From: Acetothermia bacterium UBA3571
Lineage (GTDB): Bacteria; Bipolaricaulota; Bipolaricaulia; Bipolaricaulales; Bipolaricaulaceae
Length of the DNA stretch: 64,000 bases
Assembly: GCA_002375995.1 (NCBI GenBank)
Contig: DFNI01000026.1
Location: 1 to 64,000, forward strand
Reading direction: 5' to 3'
In this document: positions 8,589 through 17,227 of the stretch, piece after piece
Numbering within the stretch: position 1 is the stretch's first letter
Layout of the letters: each line of letters opens with the position of its first letter
The notes under the pieces: generated by a model
Seen by the model: only the letters and a program-made list of their open reading frames with translations
The model's database searches: none
Told to the model about the DNA's origin: nothing
Program-made: the position numbers and the translations under genes

Positions 8589-9997
8589 AGGCGGATATAG
8601 GGGTCATCGGGATGGCGGTGATGGGCCAGAACTTGGCCCTGAACATCGAAAGCAAAGGTTACACCGTTGCGGTCTTCAACCGCACCGCCGCGCGCACTAA
8701 AGAGTTCGTGGAAAGTAAGGCCCAAGGGAAGAGGATCATCCCCACGTATTCCCTTGAGGAGTTCGTGGATGCCCTCGAAAAGCCCCGGAAGATCCTCCTC
8801 ATGGTAAAGGCCGGGGCCCCGGTGGACGAGATGCTGGAGGGCCTTTTCCCTCTTTTGGAGCGAGGGGATCTGGTGATCGATGGAGGTAACTCCCATTACG
8901 CCGACACCGAACGCCGGGTGAAGGAGGCCGAGGAGCGGGGCCTTCTCTACCTTGGGACCGGGATCTCCGGCGGCGAGTACGGGGCGCTACACGGGCCTTC
9001 TATCATGGCCGGGGGGCACAAAGAGGGGTATGAGCTCGTCCGGGAGATCTTCGAGCGGATTGCCGCTCAAGGCCCCGAGGGACCGTGTTGTGGTTATTTC
9101 GGGCCGGGTTCGGCGGGCCACTACGTGAAGATGGTCCACAACGGGATCGAGTACGCCATCATGGAGACCATTGCCGAGGCGTATGATCTCATGAAGCGGG
9201 GCCTGGGGATGGCCCCAGACGAAATGGCCGAGGTTTTTTCGGATTGGAACCGGCGGGAGCTCGGGGGGTATCTGTTCGAGATCACCGAGCGGATCCTGCG
9301 CTACAGAGATCCCGAGATCGGAAAGCCCCTGGTGGAACTTATCCTCGACACCGCGAAACAGAAGGGGACCGGGAAATGGTCGACCCAATCGGCCTTGGAC
9401 CTCGGGACCCCTGCCCCCACCATCGCCATGGCCGTCTTCGCCCGGATCATCTCCGCGTTCAAAGAAGAGCGGCGCGCGGCGAGCCGAGTTCTCACCGGTC
9501 CCGAGCCTTCCCTGAGCGTTGACCGCGCAGAGTTCACCGGGAGGCTTTTCGGAGCGGTTTACCTCTCCGTGGTCGCCGCTTATGCCCAAGGGCTCAGGCA
9601 ACTCCGGGACGCTTCGGCCGAGCGGGGCTACGGCCTGGATCTCGCCGAGGCGGCCCGGGTGTGGATGGCGGGATGTATCATCCGCTCAAAGCTGTTAGTT
9701 CCCATCCGCAAAGCCCTCCTGGAGCAACCCGATCTTCCCCTGCTTTTCCTGGCAGAACCCTTCAAATCCGCGTGGGAAAAATACCACGAGGACCTTCGCT
9801 GGGTGACATGCCTTGCCCACCAGCACGGGATCCCCACCCCTGCCATGGACTCGGCCCTTACGTTCGTGGACGCATATAGGTGTGAGCGGCTCCCGGCGAA
9901 CCTGATCCAGGCCCAAAGGGACTTCTTCGGCGCCCACACCTATCAGCGGGTCGACAAGGAAGGTACCTTCCACACCGATTGGGAGGCGGTAGCATGA
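8585..9997 (+). CDS. gnd: 6-phosphogluconate dehydrogenase, decarboxylating
   Basis: Oxidises 6-phosphogluconate to ribulose-5-phosphate and CO2. At 470 residues it matches the long GndA form. The N-terminal Rossmann domain has GMAVMGQNLALNIESKG and VFNRT; the Arg-Thr after Asn favours NADP. Then come GGNSHYADTERR, the GISGGEYGALHGPSIMAGG loop (usually SGGEEGA) and the catalytic Lys in HYVKMVHNGIEYAIME. KGTGKWS and the C-terminal substrate tail FGAHTYQRVDKEGTFHTDW follow. ATG 8585 overlaps the HAD stop (ATGA), and its own stop overlaps the LarA-like start (ATGA), so the three are translationally coupled. Confidence 0.95.
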   Translation: MKADIGVIGMAVMGQNLALNIESKGYTVAVFNRTAARTKEFVESKAQGKRIIPTYSLEEFVDALEKPRKILLMVKAGAPVDEMLEGLFPLLERGDLVIDGGNSHYADTERRVKEAEERGLLYLGTGISGGEYGALHGPSIMAGGHKEGYELVREIFERIAAQGPEGPCCGYFGPGSAGHYVKMVHNGIEYAIMETIAEAYDLMKRGLGMAPDEMAEVFSDWNRRELGGYLFEITERILRYRDPEIGKPLVELILDTAKQKGTGKWSTQSALDLGTPAPTIAMAVFARIISAFKEERRAASRVLTGPEPSLSVDRAEFTGRLFGAVYLSVVAAYAQGLRQLRDASAERGYGLDLAEAARVWMAGCIIRSKLLVPIRKALLEQPDLPLLFLAEPFKSAWEKYHEDLRWVTCLAHQHGIPTPAMDSALTFVDAYRCERLPANLIQAQRDFFGAHTYQRVDKEGTFHTDWEAVA

Positions 9998-11256
9998 TCC
10001 TTTCCCTCGCGCCGGGAAGGCCGATCTCGGAAGGAGAGCTCAAGGAGCGACTGCTCGAAGCATTCCTTAGTATCGGGAGAACCGGGGAGAGGTGGCTGGT
10101 GATCGTCCCCGACGACACCCGTACCCTCCCCATGCCCGTCATCTTCGAAGCGTTGGTGGAAGGATTTGCGCCGCGGGTGCGGGAGCTGGCGTTTTTGGTA
10201 GCCTTGGGGACCCATCCCCCGATGACGGAGGAGCAGCTCGACCGCCACTTCGGCCCCGCCCGGCGCGATCACCCCGAGGTTCAGATCCGCCAACATTCTT
10301 GGGACGATCCCTCGGCCCTCGTTCGTATAGGAAAGATCACCCGGGACGAAATGGAGGAGATCTCGCGGGGGCTCCTTTCGCTGGAGGTCCCTGTGGAGAT
10401 AAACCGCATGGTCTTGGAGTACGACCGGCTCCTCATCGTGAATCCAGTTTTTCCCCACGAGGTAATCGGCTTTTCGGGCGGGCACAAGTACTTCTTCCCG
10501 GGGATATCGGGGCCCCAGATGGTGCACGTTTCCCACTGGCTAGGGGCCCTGATTACCAACCCCAAGATCAACGGCCACAAGTGGACCCCGGTACGGGAGA
10601 TGGTGGAGCGGGCGGCGGCGTTGGTTTCCACCCCGAGGCTGGGCCTCTCCCTCGTGCTAAAGGGGCATGACCTGGTAGGGACCTTCCTCGGCGAGGTGGT
10701 GGAAGCCTGGGAAAAGGCGGCGGACCTCTCGGCTGAGGTGAACATCGTCTGGGTAGAGAAGCCGTTTGACCTGGTGATCTCGGTGGCCCCCGCAATGTAC
10801 CGGGAGCTCTGGACCGCGGGGAAGTGCATGTACAAGCTGGAGCCGGTGGTGGCGGACGGTGGGACGCTCATCATCTACGCTCCCCACATCCGGGAGATCT
10901 CCCCTACCCACGGGAGATGGCTTCTCCAGGTGGGCTACCACGTGCGGGACTATTTCCTGGCCCAGTGGAAAAAGTTTGAGAAGTACCCTTGGGCGGTGCT
11001 GGCGCACTCCACCCACGTGAAGGGGATCGGGACCTATCGAGGCGGGGTGGAGCGTCCGCGGATCGAGGTTTTTCTTGCTACCGGGATTCCGGAGGAAATC
11101 TGCCAGCAGATAAACCTCGGTTACCGGGACCCGAGGACTTTGGATCCCGAGGAATACGTGGGCCGCGAGGACGAGGGGATCCTGGTAGTTCCCAACGCCG
11201 GTGAGCAGCTTCACCGTCTCGCCGACGGCACCGTGCCAGACGTGGACGAACTTTGA
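9994..11256 (+). CDS. LarA-family (DUF2088) nickel-pincer racemase/epimerase-like protein, copy 1
   Basis: Homologue of lactate racemase LarA, which uses a nickel-pincer nucleotide to invert alpha-hydroxy-acid carbons. Matching signatures are PDDTRTLPM (about residues 39-47), GTHPPMTEEQ (His about 74, equivalent to the first catalytic His), and FPHEVIGFSGGHKYFFPGIS, which holds the second His and the Lys that anchors the cofactor. ATG 9994 is chosen because it overlaps the gnd stop; the frame is open slightly upstream. Operon position after gnd suggests a sugar-acid epimerase, not lactate racemase (inference). The cofactor genes larB, larC and larE are not in the window. A second homologue lies at 12539-13792. 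Confidence 0.82.
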   Translation: MILSLAPGRPISEGELKERLLEAFLSIGRTGERWLVIVPDDTRTLPMPVIFEALVEGFAPRVRELAFLVALGTHPPMTEEQLDRHFGPARRDHPEVQIRQHSWDDPSALVRIGKITRDEMEEISRGLLSLEVPVEINRMVLEYDRLLIVNPVFPHEVIGFSGGHKYFFPGISGPQMVHVSHWLGALITNPKINGHKWTPVREMVERAAALVSTPRLGLSLVLKGHDLVGTFLGEVVEAWEKAADLSAEVNIVWVEKPFDLVISVAPAMYRELWTAGKCMYKLEPVVADGGTLIIYAPHIREISPTHGRWLLQVGYHVRDYFLAQWKKFEKYPWAVLAHSTHVKGIGTYRGGVERPRIEVFLATGIPEEICQQINLGYRDPRTLDPEEYVGREDEGILVVPNAGEQLHRLADGTVPDVDEL

Positions 11257-11348
11257 CGGGCGTGGTTCGTACAGTCCCGGGCTCTTGAAACCAGCACATA
11301 TCTGGCTATCGAGAAACCAAAAGTCTTTTAACTTGTGTAAGCCTGAAG

Positions 11349-11570
11349 GTGGTTATGGTGCGGCAACTGACGGTGCGGCTACCGGTGGCGTTGGCGGAAG
11401 AATTGGAGAAAGCCACCCGGCGGCTTGGACGTAAGCGATCCGAGATCGTAGGGATGGTGTTGGAACAGTTCCTGGAGGCTGAGCACGCTGAGCGACCCAT
11501 CGAGCGGCCCGCAATCCTCCTCGGGCGGATAGAAACGGGGATTCCCGATTTAGGGGAACGGCACAGGTAA
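11349..11570 (+). CDS. ribbon-helix-helix antitoxin, VapB-like
   Basis: Small 73-residue protein that starts with the beta-strand/helix pattern of CopG/Arc-type DNA-binding antitoxins: RQLTVRLPVALAEELEKATR, then a second helix KRSEIVGMVLEQFLEA. The C-terminal part (ERPAILLGRIETGIPDLG) would be the toxin-binding tail. GTG 11349, ATG 11355 and GTG 11358 are all possible starts. It lies 21 bases upstream of a PIN-domain toxin gene, the usual VapBC order, and would repress its own operon while neutralising the toxin. Confidence 0.75.
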   Translation: MVMVRQLTVRLPVALAEELEKATRRLGRKRSEIVGMVLEQFLEAEHAERPIERPAILLGRIETGIPDLGERHR

Positions 11571-11591
11571 TACCTCAAAAGCGGCTGCGCC

Positions 11592-11987
11592 GTGGCGCGG
11601 GAACTTTTGTTTGACATCGGTGCCTTCGTTGCCCTTGTTGATCTCGGTGTCCTCCGACACGCCGACTGCGTTGCGGTCTTGGAGAAGTGGGATGGTGCGA
11701 TCGTAATCACGGAGGCGGTGGCGACGGAGACGCTCCACCTTGTGGGCCCAAGCTGGGATAACCAACGGGTGTGTCTGGAGTTCTTCTTGCGTGGGGCGTT
11801 TGTGCTGATCCCTTCTTCCAGGAAGGGTCTACGCCGGGTGGCGGCGTTAATGGAAAAGTACCGGGACGTGCCCGTGGACTTTGCAGATGCCACCCTGGTG
11901 ACCTTGGGGGAGGAATTCGGAACCGAGTGGGTGTTTACCCTGGATCGGCTTCTCGGCGTACCGACTTCATGGGAAGAGGCGCTTTAG
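11592..11987 (+). CDS. PIN-domain ribonuclease toxin, VapC-like
   Basis: 131-residue PIN-fold nuclease. The acidic metal-binding residues are present: Asp in LLFDIGAFVALVD near the N-terminus, Glu in TEAVATETLHLV in the middle, Asp pair in VPVDFADATLVTLGEE, and a late Asp in VFTLDRL. VapC proteins cleave tRNA or rRNA to arrest growth. GTG 11592 is the only reasonable start; the Shine-Dalgarno signal is weak, which fits low toxin expression. It is the partner of the antitoxin at 11349-11570. The pair is inserted between the two LarA-like genes. Confidence 0.8.
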   Translation: MARELLFDIGAFVALVDLGVLRHADCVAVLEKWDGAIVITEAVATETLHLVGPSWDNQRVCLEFFLRGAFVLIPSSRKGLRRVAALMEKYRDVPVDFADATLVTLGEEFGTEWVFTLDRLLGVPTSWEEAL

Positions 11988-12116
11988 CCCGAATTAAGGA
12001 GCAATGGTTTAGATCGCCCCCAGCCTGGGAAATGGCCGTATCGTGTCAAAAGCATAACACTTCCCTTAGGACACCGCTCGGGATATGATGTTGGGGGAGT
12101 CACTAAGGAGGTTTGG

Positions 12117-12533
12117 ATGGGCCGGAACGTAGCGGTTGTGGCGGTTTTGTTGCTCGGTTTTGCGGGATTGGCCACAGATCTTTCGGGAACTTGGAGCACC
12201 ACCATCGCCATCGGCGAAGAGATCGTGCCCTTGACTGACCTCACCCTGCAGTTCGGCTTTGCTGATTGGAAGCTCACCACGTCGTTTACCTGGCAGGGGG
12301 CATCCTTGTTGGGCCAGGAGCTCTCCCTGGAGGCTTCCTTCGGAGCGCTGGGGATCTCCGCGGGCGCCGCGTTCCGTGTCCCTGAGGGTGCGGAGCTTGA
12401 GCTCCTCGATCCCGGGACTTTCTCCCTTGGGGACCTGCAATTCCTCGGTGGCTACATATCCTTCGAGCTTTCGCTTGGAGATCTGACTTTGAAGCTCACC
12501 CTGGTGCAGGGCACTCCCCCGCGGGATCGCTGA
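12117..12533 (+). CDS. small secreted beta-rich protein of unknown function
   Basis: 138 residues, no family recognised. It has an N-terminal signal peptide (NVAVVAVLLLGFAGLATD) and then alternating hydrophobic/polar strands, for example SLEASFGALGISAGAAF and YISFELSLGDLTLKL. This pattern could be a small beta-barrel or beta-sandwich in the envelope. AAGGAGG lies just before ATG 12117. It stops five bases before the second LarA-like gene, so the two may be co-transcribed. Confidence 0.6.
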   Translation: MGRNVAVVAVLLLGFAGLATDLSGTWSTTIAIGEEIVPLTDLTLQFGFADWKLTTSFTWQGASLLGQELSLEASFGALGISAGAAFRVPEGAELELLDPGTFSLGDLQFLGGYISFELSLGDLTLKLTLVQGTPPRDR

Positions 12534-12538
12534 GCTAG

Positions 12539-13792
12539 ATGGAATTTGCCCTGGGATATGGAGACGGGAAAGTTACCTTCTCCGTCCCGGAGCGTAATCT
12601 CATAGGGGTTGTTGAGCCTAATTCCTTCTCCCGGGCAGATTTCGAGGCGGCCTTCGCCCAGGCCTGGGCTTCGCCATACGGTTTCCCCGCCCCCCTCGAA
12701 CGGCTCGTGCGAAAGGGAGAGCGACTCCTTTTTACGGTCCCCGACCATACCCGAAAGGTCCCCACGGCGGAGATCTTGCAAGCCGTTTGGGCGAGGTTTT
12801 CTCGGGTAATCTCGCCCGAGGATGTCACCGTGTTGGTCGCTACCGGGCCCCATCGTTCCCCCCGTCCCGATGAGATCCAAGATATCCTGGGCGAATTCGC
12901 TGGTCTTTTCCGGGTCGAGGTGCACGACGCTGAGGGAAAGTTGGTGCGAGTTGGAACCACTTCCTCGAATACCCCTGTGGAAGTTAACCCGCTGCTTCTG
13001 GAGGCCGACCGCATCATCTCCATTGGCCATATCGGCATGCACTACTTCGCCGGGTATTCCGGGGGCCCGAAGATGATCCTGCCCGGAGTAGCGGGAGCCG
13101 AAACGATCCGGAAAAACCACGAAAAGATCATCGATCCCAAGGCATATGCCTGTGTATACGAGGAGAATCCCATCCACCGCGAGATGCGGGAAGCGGCGGC
13201 GATGGCCAAGCTTTGGGCCATCGTGGATGTGGTGCTTTCCGGAGACGGGACGCCGCTCCGGTTCTTCATCGGAGATCCCCTCGCTGCCCACTGGAGCGGG
13301 GCTCGGTTTTGGGATCGGCTCTTCCAGGTAGAGATCTCGGAGCGAGCGGACCTCGTGATCACTTCACCTGGGGGCTATCCCAAGGACATCAATCTCTACC
13401 AGGCCCACAAGGCCATCTTCAATGCCGCCCGGGCCGCAAAAGACGGCGGTCTTATCCTCCTCGTGGCCGAGTGCCGGGAGAGGATCGGGCATCCGGTGTT
13501 CGCTGACTGGGAGAGACGTGCTCGGGATCTAAAGGGAATTCTGGAGATCATGCGCGAAGAAGGCTTCAAAATCGGGGGACACAAAGCGCTCTTCTTCGCG
13601 CGGGACCGGGCCCGGGGAATTCGACACCTCCTGCTCTCTTCCCTCCCCCCGAATGAGGTTCAGGCTCTGGGGCTCACCCCCGTCTCCACGGTGGAGGAGG
13701 CACTGGGGTTGGCCCGGGAGGCCTGGGGACCCCATTTCTCTCTCCTCCTAATGCCTCATGGGAACGATGTTTTCCCCCTTATCTCCGGTTGA
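12539..13792 (+). CDS. LarA-family (DUF2088) nickel-pincer racemase/epimerase-like protein, copy 2
   Basis: 417-residue homologue of lactate racemase. Motifs are PDHTRKVPTAEIL, VATGPHRSPRPDE (first catalytic His), and HIGMHYFAGYSGGPKMILPG with the second His and the cofactor-anchoring Lys. The C-terminal domain has NLYQAHKAIFNAARAAKDGG, which is more typical of canonical LarA than copy 1. The two copies differ clearly in sequence, so they probably act on different 2-hydroxy acids (inference). ATG 12539 has no strong ribosome binding site of its own and probably relies on translational coupling with the small secreted-protein gene. Confidence 0.83.
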   Translation: MEFALGYGDGKVTFSVPERNLIGVVEPNSFSRADFEAAFAQAWASPYGFPAPLERLVRKGERLLFTVPDHTRKVPTAEILQAVWARFSRVISPEDVTVLVATGPHRSPRPDEIQDILGEFAGLFRVEVHDAEGKLVRVGTTSSNTPVEVNPLLLEADRIISIGHIGMHYFAGYSGGPKMILPGVAGAETIRKNHEKIIDPKAYACVYEENPIHREMREAAAMAKLWAIVDVVLSGDGTPLRFFIGDPLAAHWSGARFWDRLFQVEISERADLVITSPGGYPKDINLYQAHKAIFNAARAAKDGGLILLVAECRERIGHPVFADWERRARDLKGILEIMREEGFKIGGHKALFFARDRARGIRHLLLSSLPPNEVQALGLTPVSTVEEALGLAREAWGPHFSLLLMPHGNDVFPLISG

Positions 13793-13807
13793 GCTTCCAC
13801 AGGGTTG

Positions 13808-13837
13808 TTGTACAGGGCCTCCGCGCGGCCTTATAAT
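13808..13837 (+). promoter_or_regulatory. sigma-A-type promoter upstream of trpB2
   Basis: A perfect TATAAT at 13832-13837 with an 18-base spacer from TTGTAC (13808-13813, weak -35). It precedes the possible leader peptide and the tryptophan synthase gene. Confidence 0.55.
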
Positions 13838-13861
13838 CCCTTCCACGAGGAGGGATGTGAA

Positions 13862-13897
13862 ATGCTGAATCCGGGTGGTCCTCTTTGGCGTAGGTAA
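13862..13897 (+). CDS. possible 11-residue leader peptide upstream of trpB2
   Basis: A short frame MLNPGGPLWRR follows GAGGAGGGA with ideal 6-base spacing, directly after the promoter at 13808-13837. It contains one Trp codon. A small hairpin (arms 13955-13960 and 13964-13969) lies between it and trpB2. Leader peptides of trp operons usually carry two or more adjacent Trp codons and a clear terminator, neither of which is present, so a control role is only a possibility. Confidence 0.3.
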   Translation: MLNPGGPLWRR

Positions 13898-14017
13898 TAG
13901 GTTTCAGTTCTTTCATCCTCCCTTCAAGTATTGGTGGCCTCCTTTGGGTTTCCCTTCGGGATGCCCGAATTTGACCGCTTGATCCAAAAATACAACACCT
14001 GAGGAAAGGAGGTCACC

Positions 14018-15328
14018 GTGAAGCGAATCTTCAACCTGCCTCAAGAGGAGCTTCCGCGGCGGTGGTATAACGTGTTAGCTGACTTGGGCGAGCCCCTTCC
14101 TCCGCCTTTGGATCCCCGAACTAAGGAGCCTTTGGAGCCCGAGGCCTTGAAGGCCCTCTTCGCCGAGGAGTGCGTTGCCCAAGAGGTTTCCACCGATCGC
14201 TTCATCGACATTCCGGAAGAGGTCCTCGAGGTTTACCGACTGTGGCGTCCCACCCCGCTTTTCCGGGCGGTGAACCTGGAGCGGGCCCTCAAGACCCCAG
14301 CGCGGATCTACTACAAGTACGAAGGGACAAGCCCCACTGGCTCCCACAAGCCCAACACCGCCGTAGCACAGGCTTATTATCACAAGGTCGAGGGCACGAA
14401 ACGCTTAACCACCGAGACCGGGGCAGGTCAGTGGGGAAGCGCCCTCTCCTTCGCGTGCCACGTCTTCGGCCTGGCTTGTACCGTGTACATGGTCCGGGTC
14501 TCCTACGAACAGAAGCCGTACCGTCGGGTGATGATGGAGGTTTACGGGGCCGAGGTGATCCCCTCCCCTTCTGAGCGCACGGAGGCGGGCCGCAAGATCC
14601 TGGCGAAAGAACCCGACTCCACCGGGTCGCTGGGGATCGCCATCTCCGAGGCTATAGAAACGGCCCTCAACGATCCCGGCACTAAATATTCCTTGGGGAG
14701 CGTGCTTAACCATGTGCTATTACATCAGACCATCGTGGGCGAAGAAGCGCTCTTGCAGATGGAGATGGCGGGGGATTACCCCGATGTGGTGGTGGGCTGT
14801 GTGGGAGGGGGATCCAACTTCGGGGGACTGATGTTACCTTTCTTCCGTGACGCCCAAAGCCGGGGAAGGAAGGTGGAGTTCGTGGCCACGGAACCCGTGG
14901 CCTGTCCCACCATAACAAAAGGGGAAGTACGGTACGACTACGGGGACACCGCCGAAATGACACCTCTCCTCAAGATGCACACTTTGGGCCACGAGTTCGT
15001 ACCTCCGCCCATCCACGCCGGAGGCCTTCGGTACCATGGAATGGCTCCCATCGTCACCCATTTGGTGAGGAAGGGAGTGGTAAAAGCGGTGGCCCTGGAC
15101 CAGGTGCACGTGTTCGAGGGGGCGGTCCTCTTCGCTCAGACGGAGGGCATCATCCCCGCCCCCGAGTCGGCCCACGCGGTGCGGGCGGCCATAGATCTGG
15201 CGAAGCAATGTGCTGAGACCGGCGAGGAAAAGGTGATCTTGATCGGGCTCTCCGGGCACGGCCACTTCGACATGTCCGCTTACGCGGACTACCTAGCGGG
15301 GAAGCTGGTAAGCACCGCTTCGCTTTAA
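14018..15328 (+). CDS. tryptophan synthase beta chain, TrpB2 type
   Basis: PLP enzyme that joins indole and serine to make tryptophan. 436 residues with the TrpB2-specific long N-terminus (WYNVLADLGEPLPPPLDP) and the TETGAGQWG loop. The PLP lysine lies in GTSPTGSHKPNTAVAQAYY, and the phosphate-binding loop is GCVGGGSNFGG. LSGHGHFDM lies near the end. TrpB2 is common in thermophiles and often stands alone without TrpA, as here, where it may scavenge indole or act as a serine deaminase (family knowledge). GTG 14018 follows AAAGGAGG. It is a single-gene unit between a promoter and a strong terminator. Confidence 0.92.
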   Translation: MKRIFNLPQEELPRRWYNVLADLGEPLPPPLDPRTKEPLEPEALKALFAEECVAQEVSTDRFIDIPEEVLEVYRLWRPTPLFRAVNLERALKTPARIYYKYEGTSPTGSHKPNTAVAQAYYHKVEGTKRLTTETGAGQWGSALSFACHVFGLACTVYMVRVSYEQKPYRRVMMEVYGAEVIPSPSERTEAGRKILAKEPDSTGSLGIAISEAIETALNDPGTKYSLGSVLNHVLLHQTIVGEEALLQMEMAGDYPDVVVGCVGGGSNFGGLMLPFFRDAQSRGRKVEFVATEPVACPTITKGEVRYDYGDTAEMTPLLKMHTLGHEFVPPPIHAGGLRYHGMAPIVTHLVRKGVVKAVALDQVHVFEGAVLFAQTEGIIPAPESAHAVRAAIDLAKQCAETGEEKVILIGLSGHGHFDMSAYADYLAGKLVSTASL

Positions 15329-15351
15329 GTCACAAGAGGGACGCGGAGTTG

Positions 15352-15391
15352 CGCATGAGAAAAGCCCTCAAAAGAGGGCTTTTCTCATGCG
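15352..15391 (+). terminator. long perfect hairpin terminator after trpB2
   Basis: Arms 15352-15369 and 15374-15391 are perfectly complementary (18 bp) around an AAAA loop. The 3' arm contains a TTTT run, but the usual T-tract after the stem is only GGGCAATTTT. It probably ends transcription of trpB2 and insulates the peptide-transporter operon. Confidence 0.75.
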
Positions 15392-15441
15392 GGCAATTTT
15401 CGTATATAAGCTAAGTGAGCATCTTTCCGGGAGGTGGTTTT

Positions 15442-17166
15442 GTGTCACGAAGCGGATGGTTGCTGGTGTTGTTGGCCTTGGGGGCGTTGCCCCTGTTGGC
15501 CGCCGAGCCCCTCACCTTCCGGGTGGGGTGGGAAGCGGAGATCCCCAGCCTTAATCCCGCCACCAACTGGGCCGAGGAAGGGGGCTTCATCATCGATCTC
15601 ATGTTCGATAGCTTTTACGAATTGAACGAGAAATCCGAGCCAGTACCGTTGTTGATCGTCGATGAAAAGATCTCAGATGATCTACTCACCTGGGACCTCA
15701 CCATCGCCCAAGGGGTGACCTGGCACGACGGGAAGCCCCTCACCGCCAATGACGTGGTTTATAACCTCAAGGCCCTCCTCAAGACGATGCCCCCCATGCT
15801 CCGCGCTGATCTGGAGTTCATCGATTCCGTGGAGAAAACCGGAGAATATTCGTTCAGATTACATATGAAGTACGCCCAGCCCGAGCGGCTTACCAAGGTT
15901 TTATTGGCCGACGATCCCTTGGTTTTCCTCCCGCCGCACCTGATGCCTCCCGTGGAGGAGATCACCCTCCAGGACATCCTCGATTACAAGCCGGAAATAG
16001 GTTTCGGCCCCTTCAAGCTTGTGGAGTGGAAGAAGGATCAGCACGTGATTTTGGAAGCCTACGACGGTTACTGGGGCAAAAAGCCCTATATAGATCGGTT
16101 GATCTTCAAGCGTTATGACTCTGAGACAGCCACGGTGGAGGCCTTGCTCGCGGGTGAAGTAGATCTTGTCTTCGAGATTACCGCTATGACCTTGGTCCCC
16201 AGGATAAAGAGGGCCAAGGGTTACGATGTGTCTGCCACCAAGTCCCAGTGGCTACACGATGTCATCTTCAATCTGGCTGATTGGAACGAAAACATCCGGC
16301 CGGCGATCCTTCAGCCTGAGGTACGCCGCGCGTTGGCCCACTGCATCGACGTGGATAAGATCATAAAGCTCGTGTGGTTGGGCTATGCACAGAAAAATCC
16401 CTCCATCCTACCCAATGCGGGGCCGTATCCTCCCTTCCTCAACACCGAGCTACGGTACTACGAGTTCGACCCCGAGAAGGCGGCTCAGATCTTGGAAGAG
16501 AACGGATGGGTGGATCGCGATGGCGATGGGATCCGCGAAAAGACCATCACCTATACCATTCGGCCGCTTAAGCTCGAGGACGGAAAGCACGTGGTGGGCC
16601 CCGATGGGCACTTAGAGAGGGTCCCTGCCGATCAGTGGATCGTGAAGACGGGGACGTTCAAGCTTGATTTCGAGGTGTGGATCGAGACCTCATACTCGGT
16701 GCTCTTGCGGGTGTTCGAGATCATCAAGGAGGACGCCGCAAAGGCCGGGATCAGATTGCGCCCCACCGTGATGGAGGGCGCTAAAATGTACGACCAAATC
16801 TGGGGTGAGGACGGGTACCGCGCCGATTTCGATATCCTCGGTTGGGGGTGGAACATCGGTGCCGATCCCACCTTCATCCTGGAGTGGCTCTCGGCATATC
16901 AGATCGGCGGTTGGAGCGACAGCAACTACCACAGCCCCGAGTTCACCGGCCTGTATCTCCTGCAGAAAAAGACCCTTGATCCGGAGAAGCGGGCGGAGAT
17001 CATCCGCCGGGCACAGGAACTCGTGCACCGGGATCTTCCCTACATCATCATGTACTGGCCCGACAAGCTCGATGGGTATTCGCTCGCGTGGACGGGATAT
17101 GTGCAACAGGACCTCGTGGGGCTTTGTAACCGCATGACCTTCCTCTCGGTGCGGCCGGCGGAGTGA
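15442..17166 (+). CDS. peptide-type ABC transporter substrate-binding protein (family 5)
   Basis: Secreted DppA/OppA-like solute-binding protein, 574 residues. It has a signal peptide (SGWLLVLLALGALPLLAAE), then the family-5 start EAEIPSLNPATNW. LTWDLTIAQGVTWHDGKPLT matches the conserved YTFxLRxGVKWHDG signature, followed by FGPFKLVEW and RRALAHCIDVDKI. DILGWGWNIGADPT appears late in the protein. GTG 15442 is preferred over an upstream in-frame start at 15415 because GGGAGGTGG lies just before it. It leads a full transporter operon (two permeases, two ATPases). The exact ligand is unknown; family 5 members bind peptides, nickel or oligosaccharides. Confidence 0.88.
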   Translation: MSRSGWLLVLLALGALPLLAAEPLTFRVGWEAEIPSLNPATNWAEEGGFIIDLMFDSFYELNEKSEPVPLLIVDEKISDDLLTWDLTIAQGVTWHDGKPLTANDVVYNLKALLKTMPPMLRADLEFIDSVEKTGEYSFRLHMKYAQPERLTKVLLADDPLVFLPPHLMPPVEEITLQDILDYKPEIGFGPFKLVEWKKDQHVILEAYDGYWGKKPYIDRLIFKRYDSETATVEALLAGEVDLVFEITAMTLVPRIKRAKGYDVSATKSQWLHDVIFNLADWNENIRPAILQPEVRRALAHCIDVDKIIKLVWLGYAQKNPSILPNAGPYPPFLNTELRYYEFDPEKAAQILEENGWVDRDGDGIREKTITYTIRPLKLEDGKHVVGPDGHLERVPADQWIVKTGTFKLDFEVWIETSYSVLLRVFEIIKEDAAKAGIRLRPTVMEGAKMYDQIWGEDGYRADFDILGWGWNIGADPTFILEWLSAYQIGGWSDSNYHSPEFTGLYLLQKKTLDPEKRAEIIRRAQELVHRDLPYIIMYWPDKLDGYSLAWTGYVQQDLVGLCNRMTFLSVRPAE

Positions 17167-17176
17167 GGAGAGGGAA

Positions 17177-17206
17177 GGGGCCGGGCATCCATGCCCGGCC
17201 CCTTTT
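17177..17206 (+). terminator. intrinsic terminator between binding protein and permease
   Basis: Arms 17177-17187 and 17192-17202 form an 11-bp GC stem with a TCCA loop followed by TTTT. As in the sugar operons, it separates the binding-protein gene from the membrane components. Confidence 0.8.
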
Positions 17207-17227
17207 AGTGCGTTGTGAAACGGGGAT

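Noticed and set aside
13868..13885. T-box-like motif (AATCCGGGTGG) upstream of trpB2
   Set aside because: Only a partial match to the T-box core, and no specifier-loop stem or terminator/antiterminator pair could be drawn.
15352..15391. Very long perfect hairpin considered as a mobile-element end or small RNA
   Set aside because: Its place right after the trpB2 stop and a TTTT run in the arm fit a terminator; no direct repeats or transposase are nearby.
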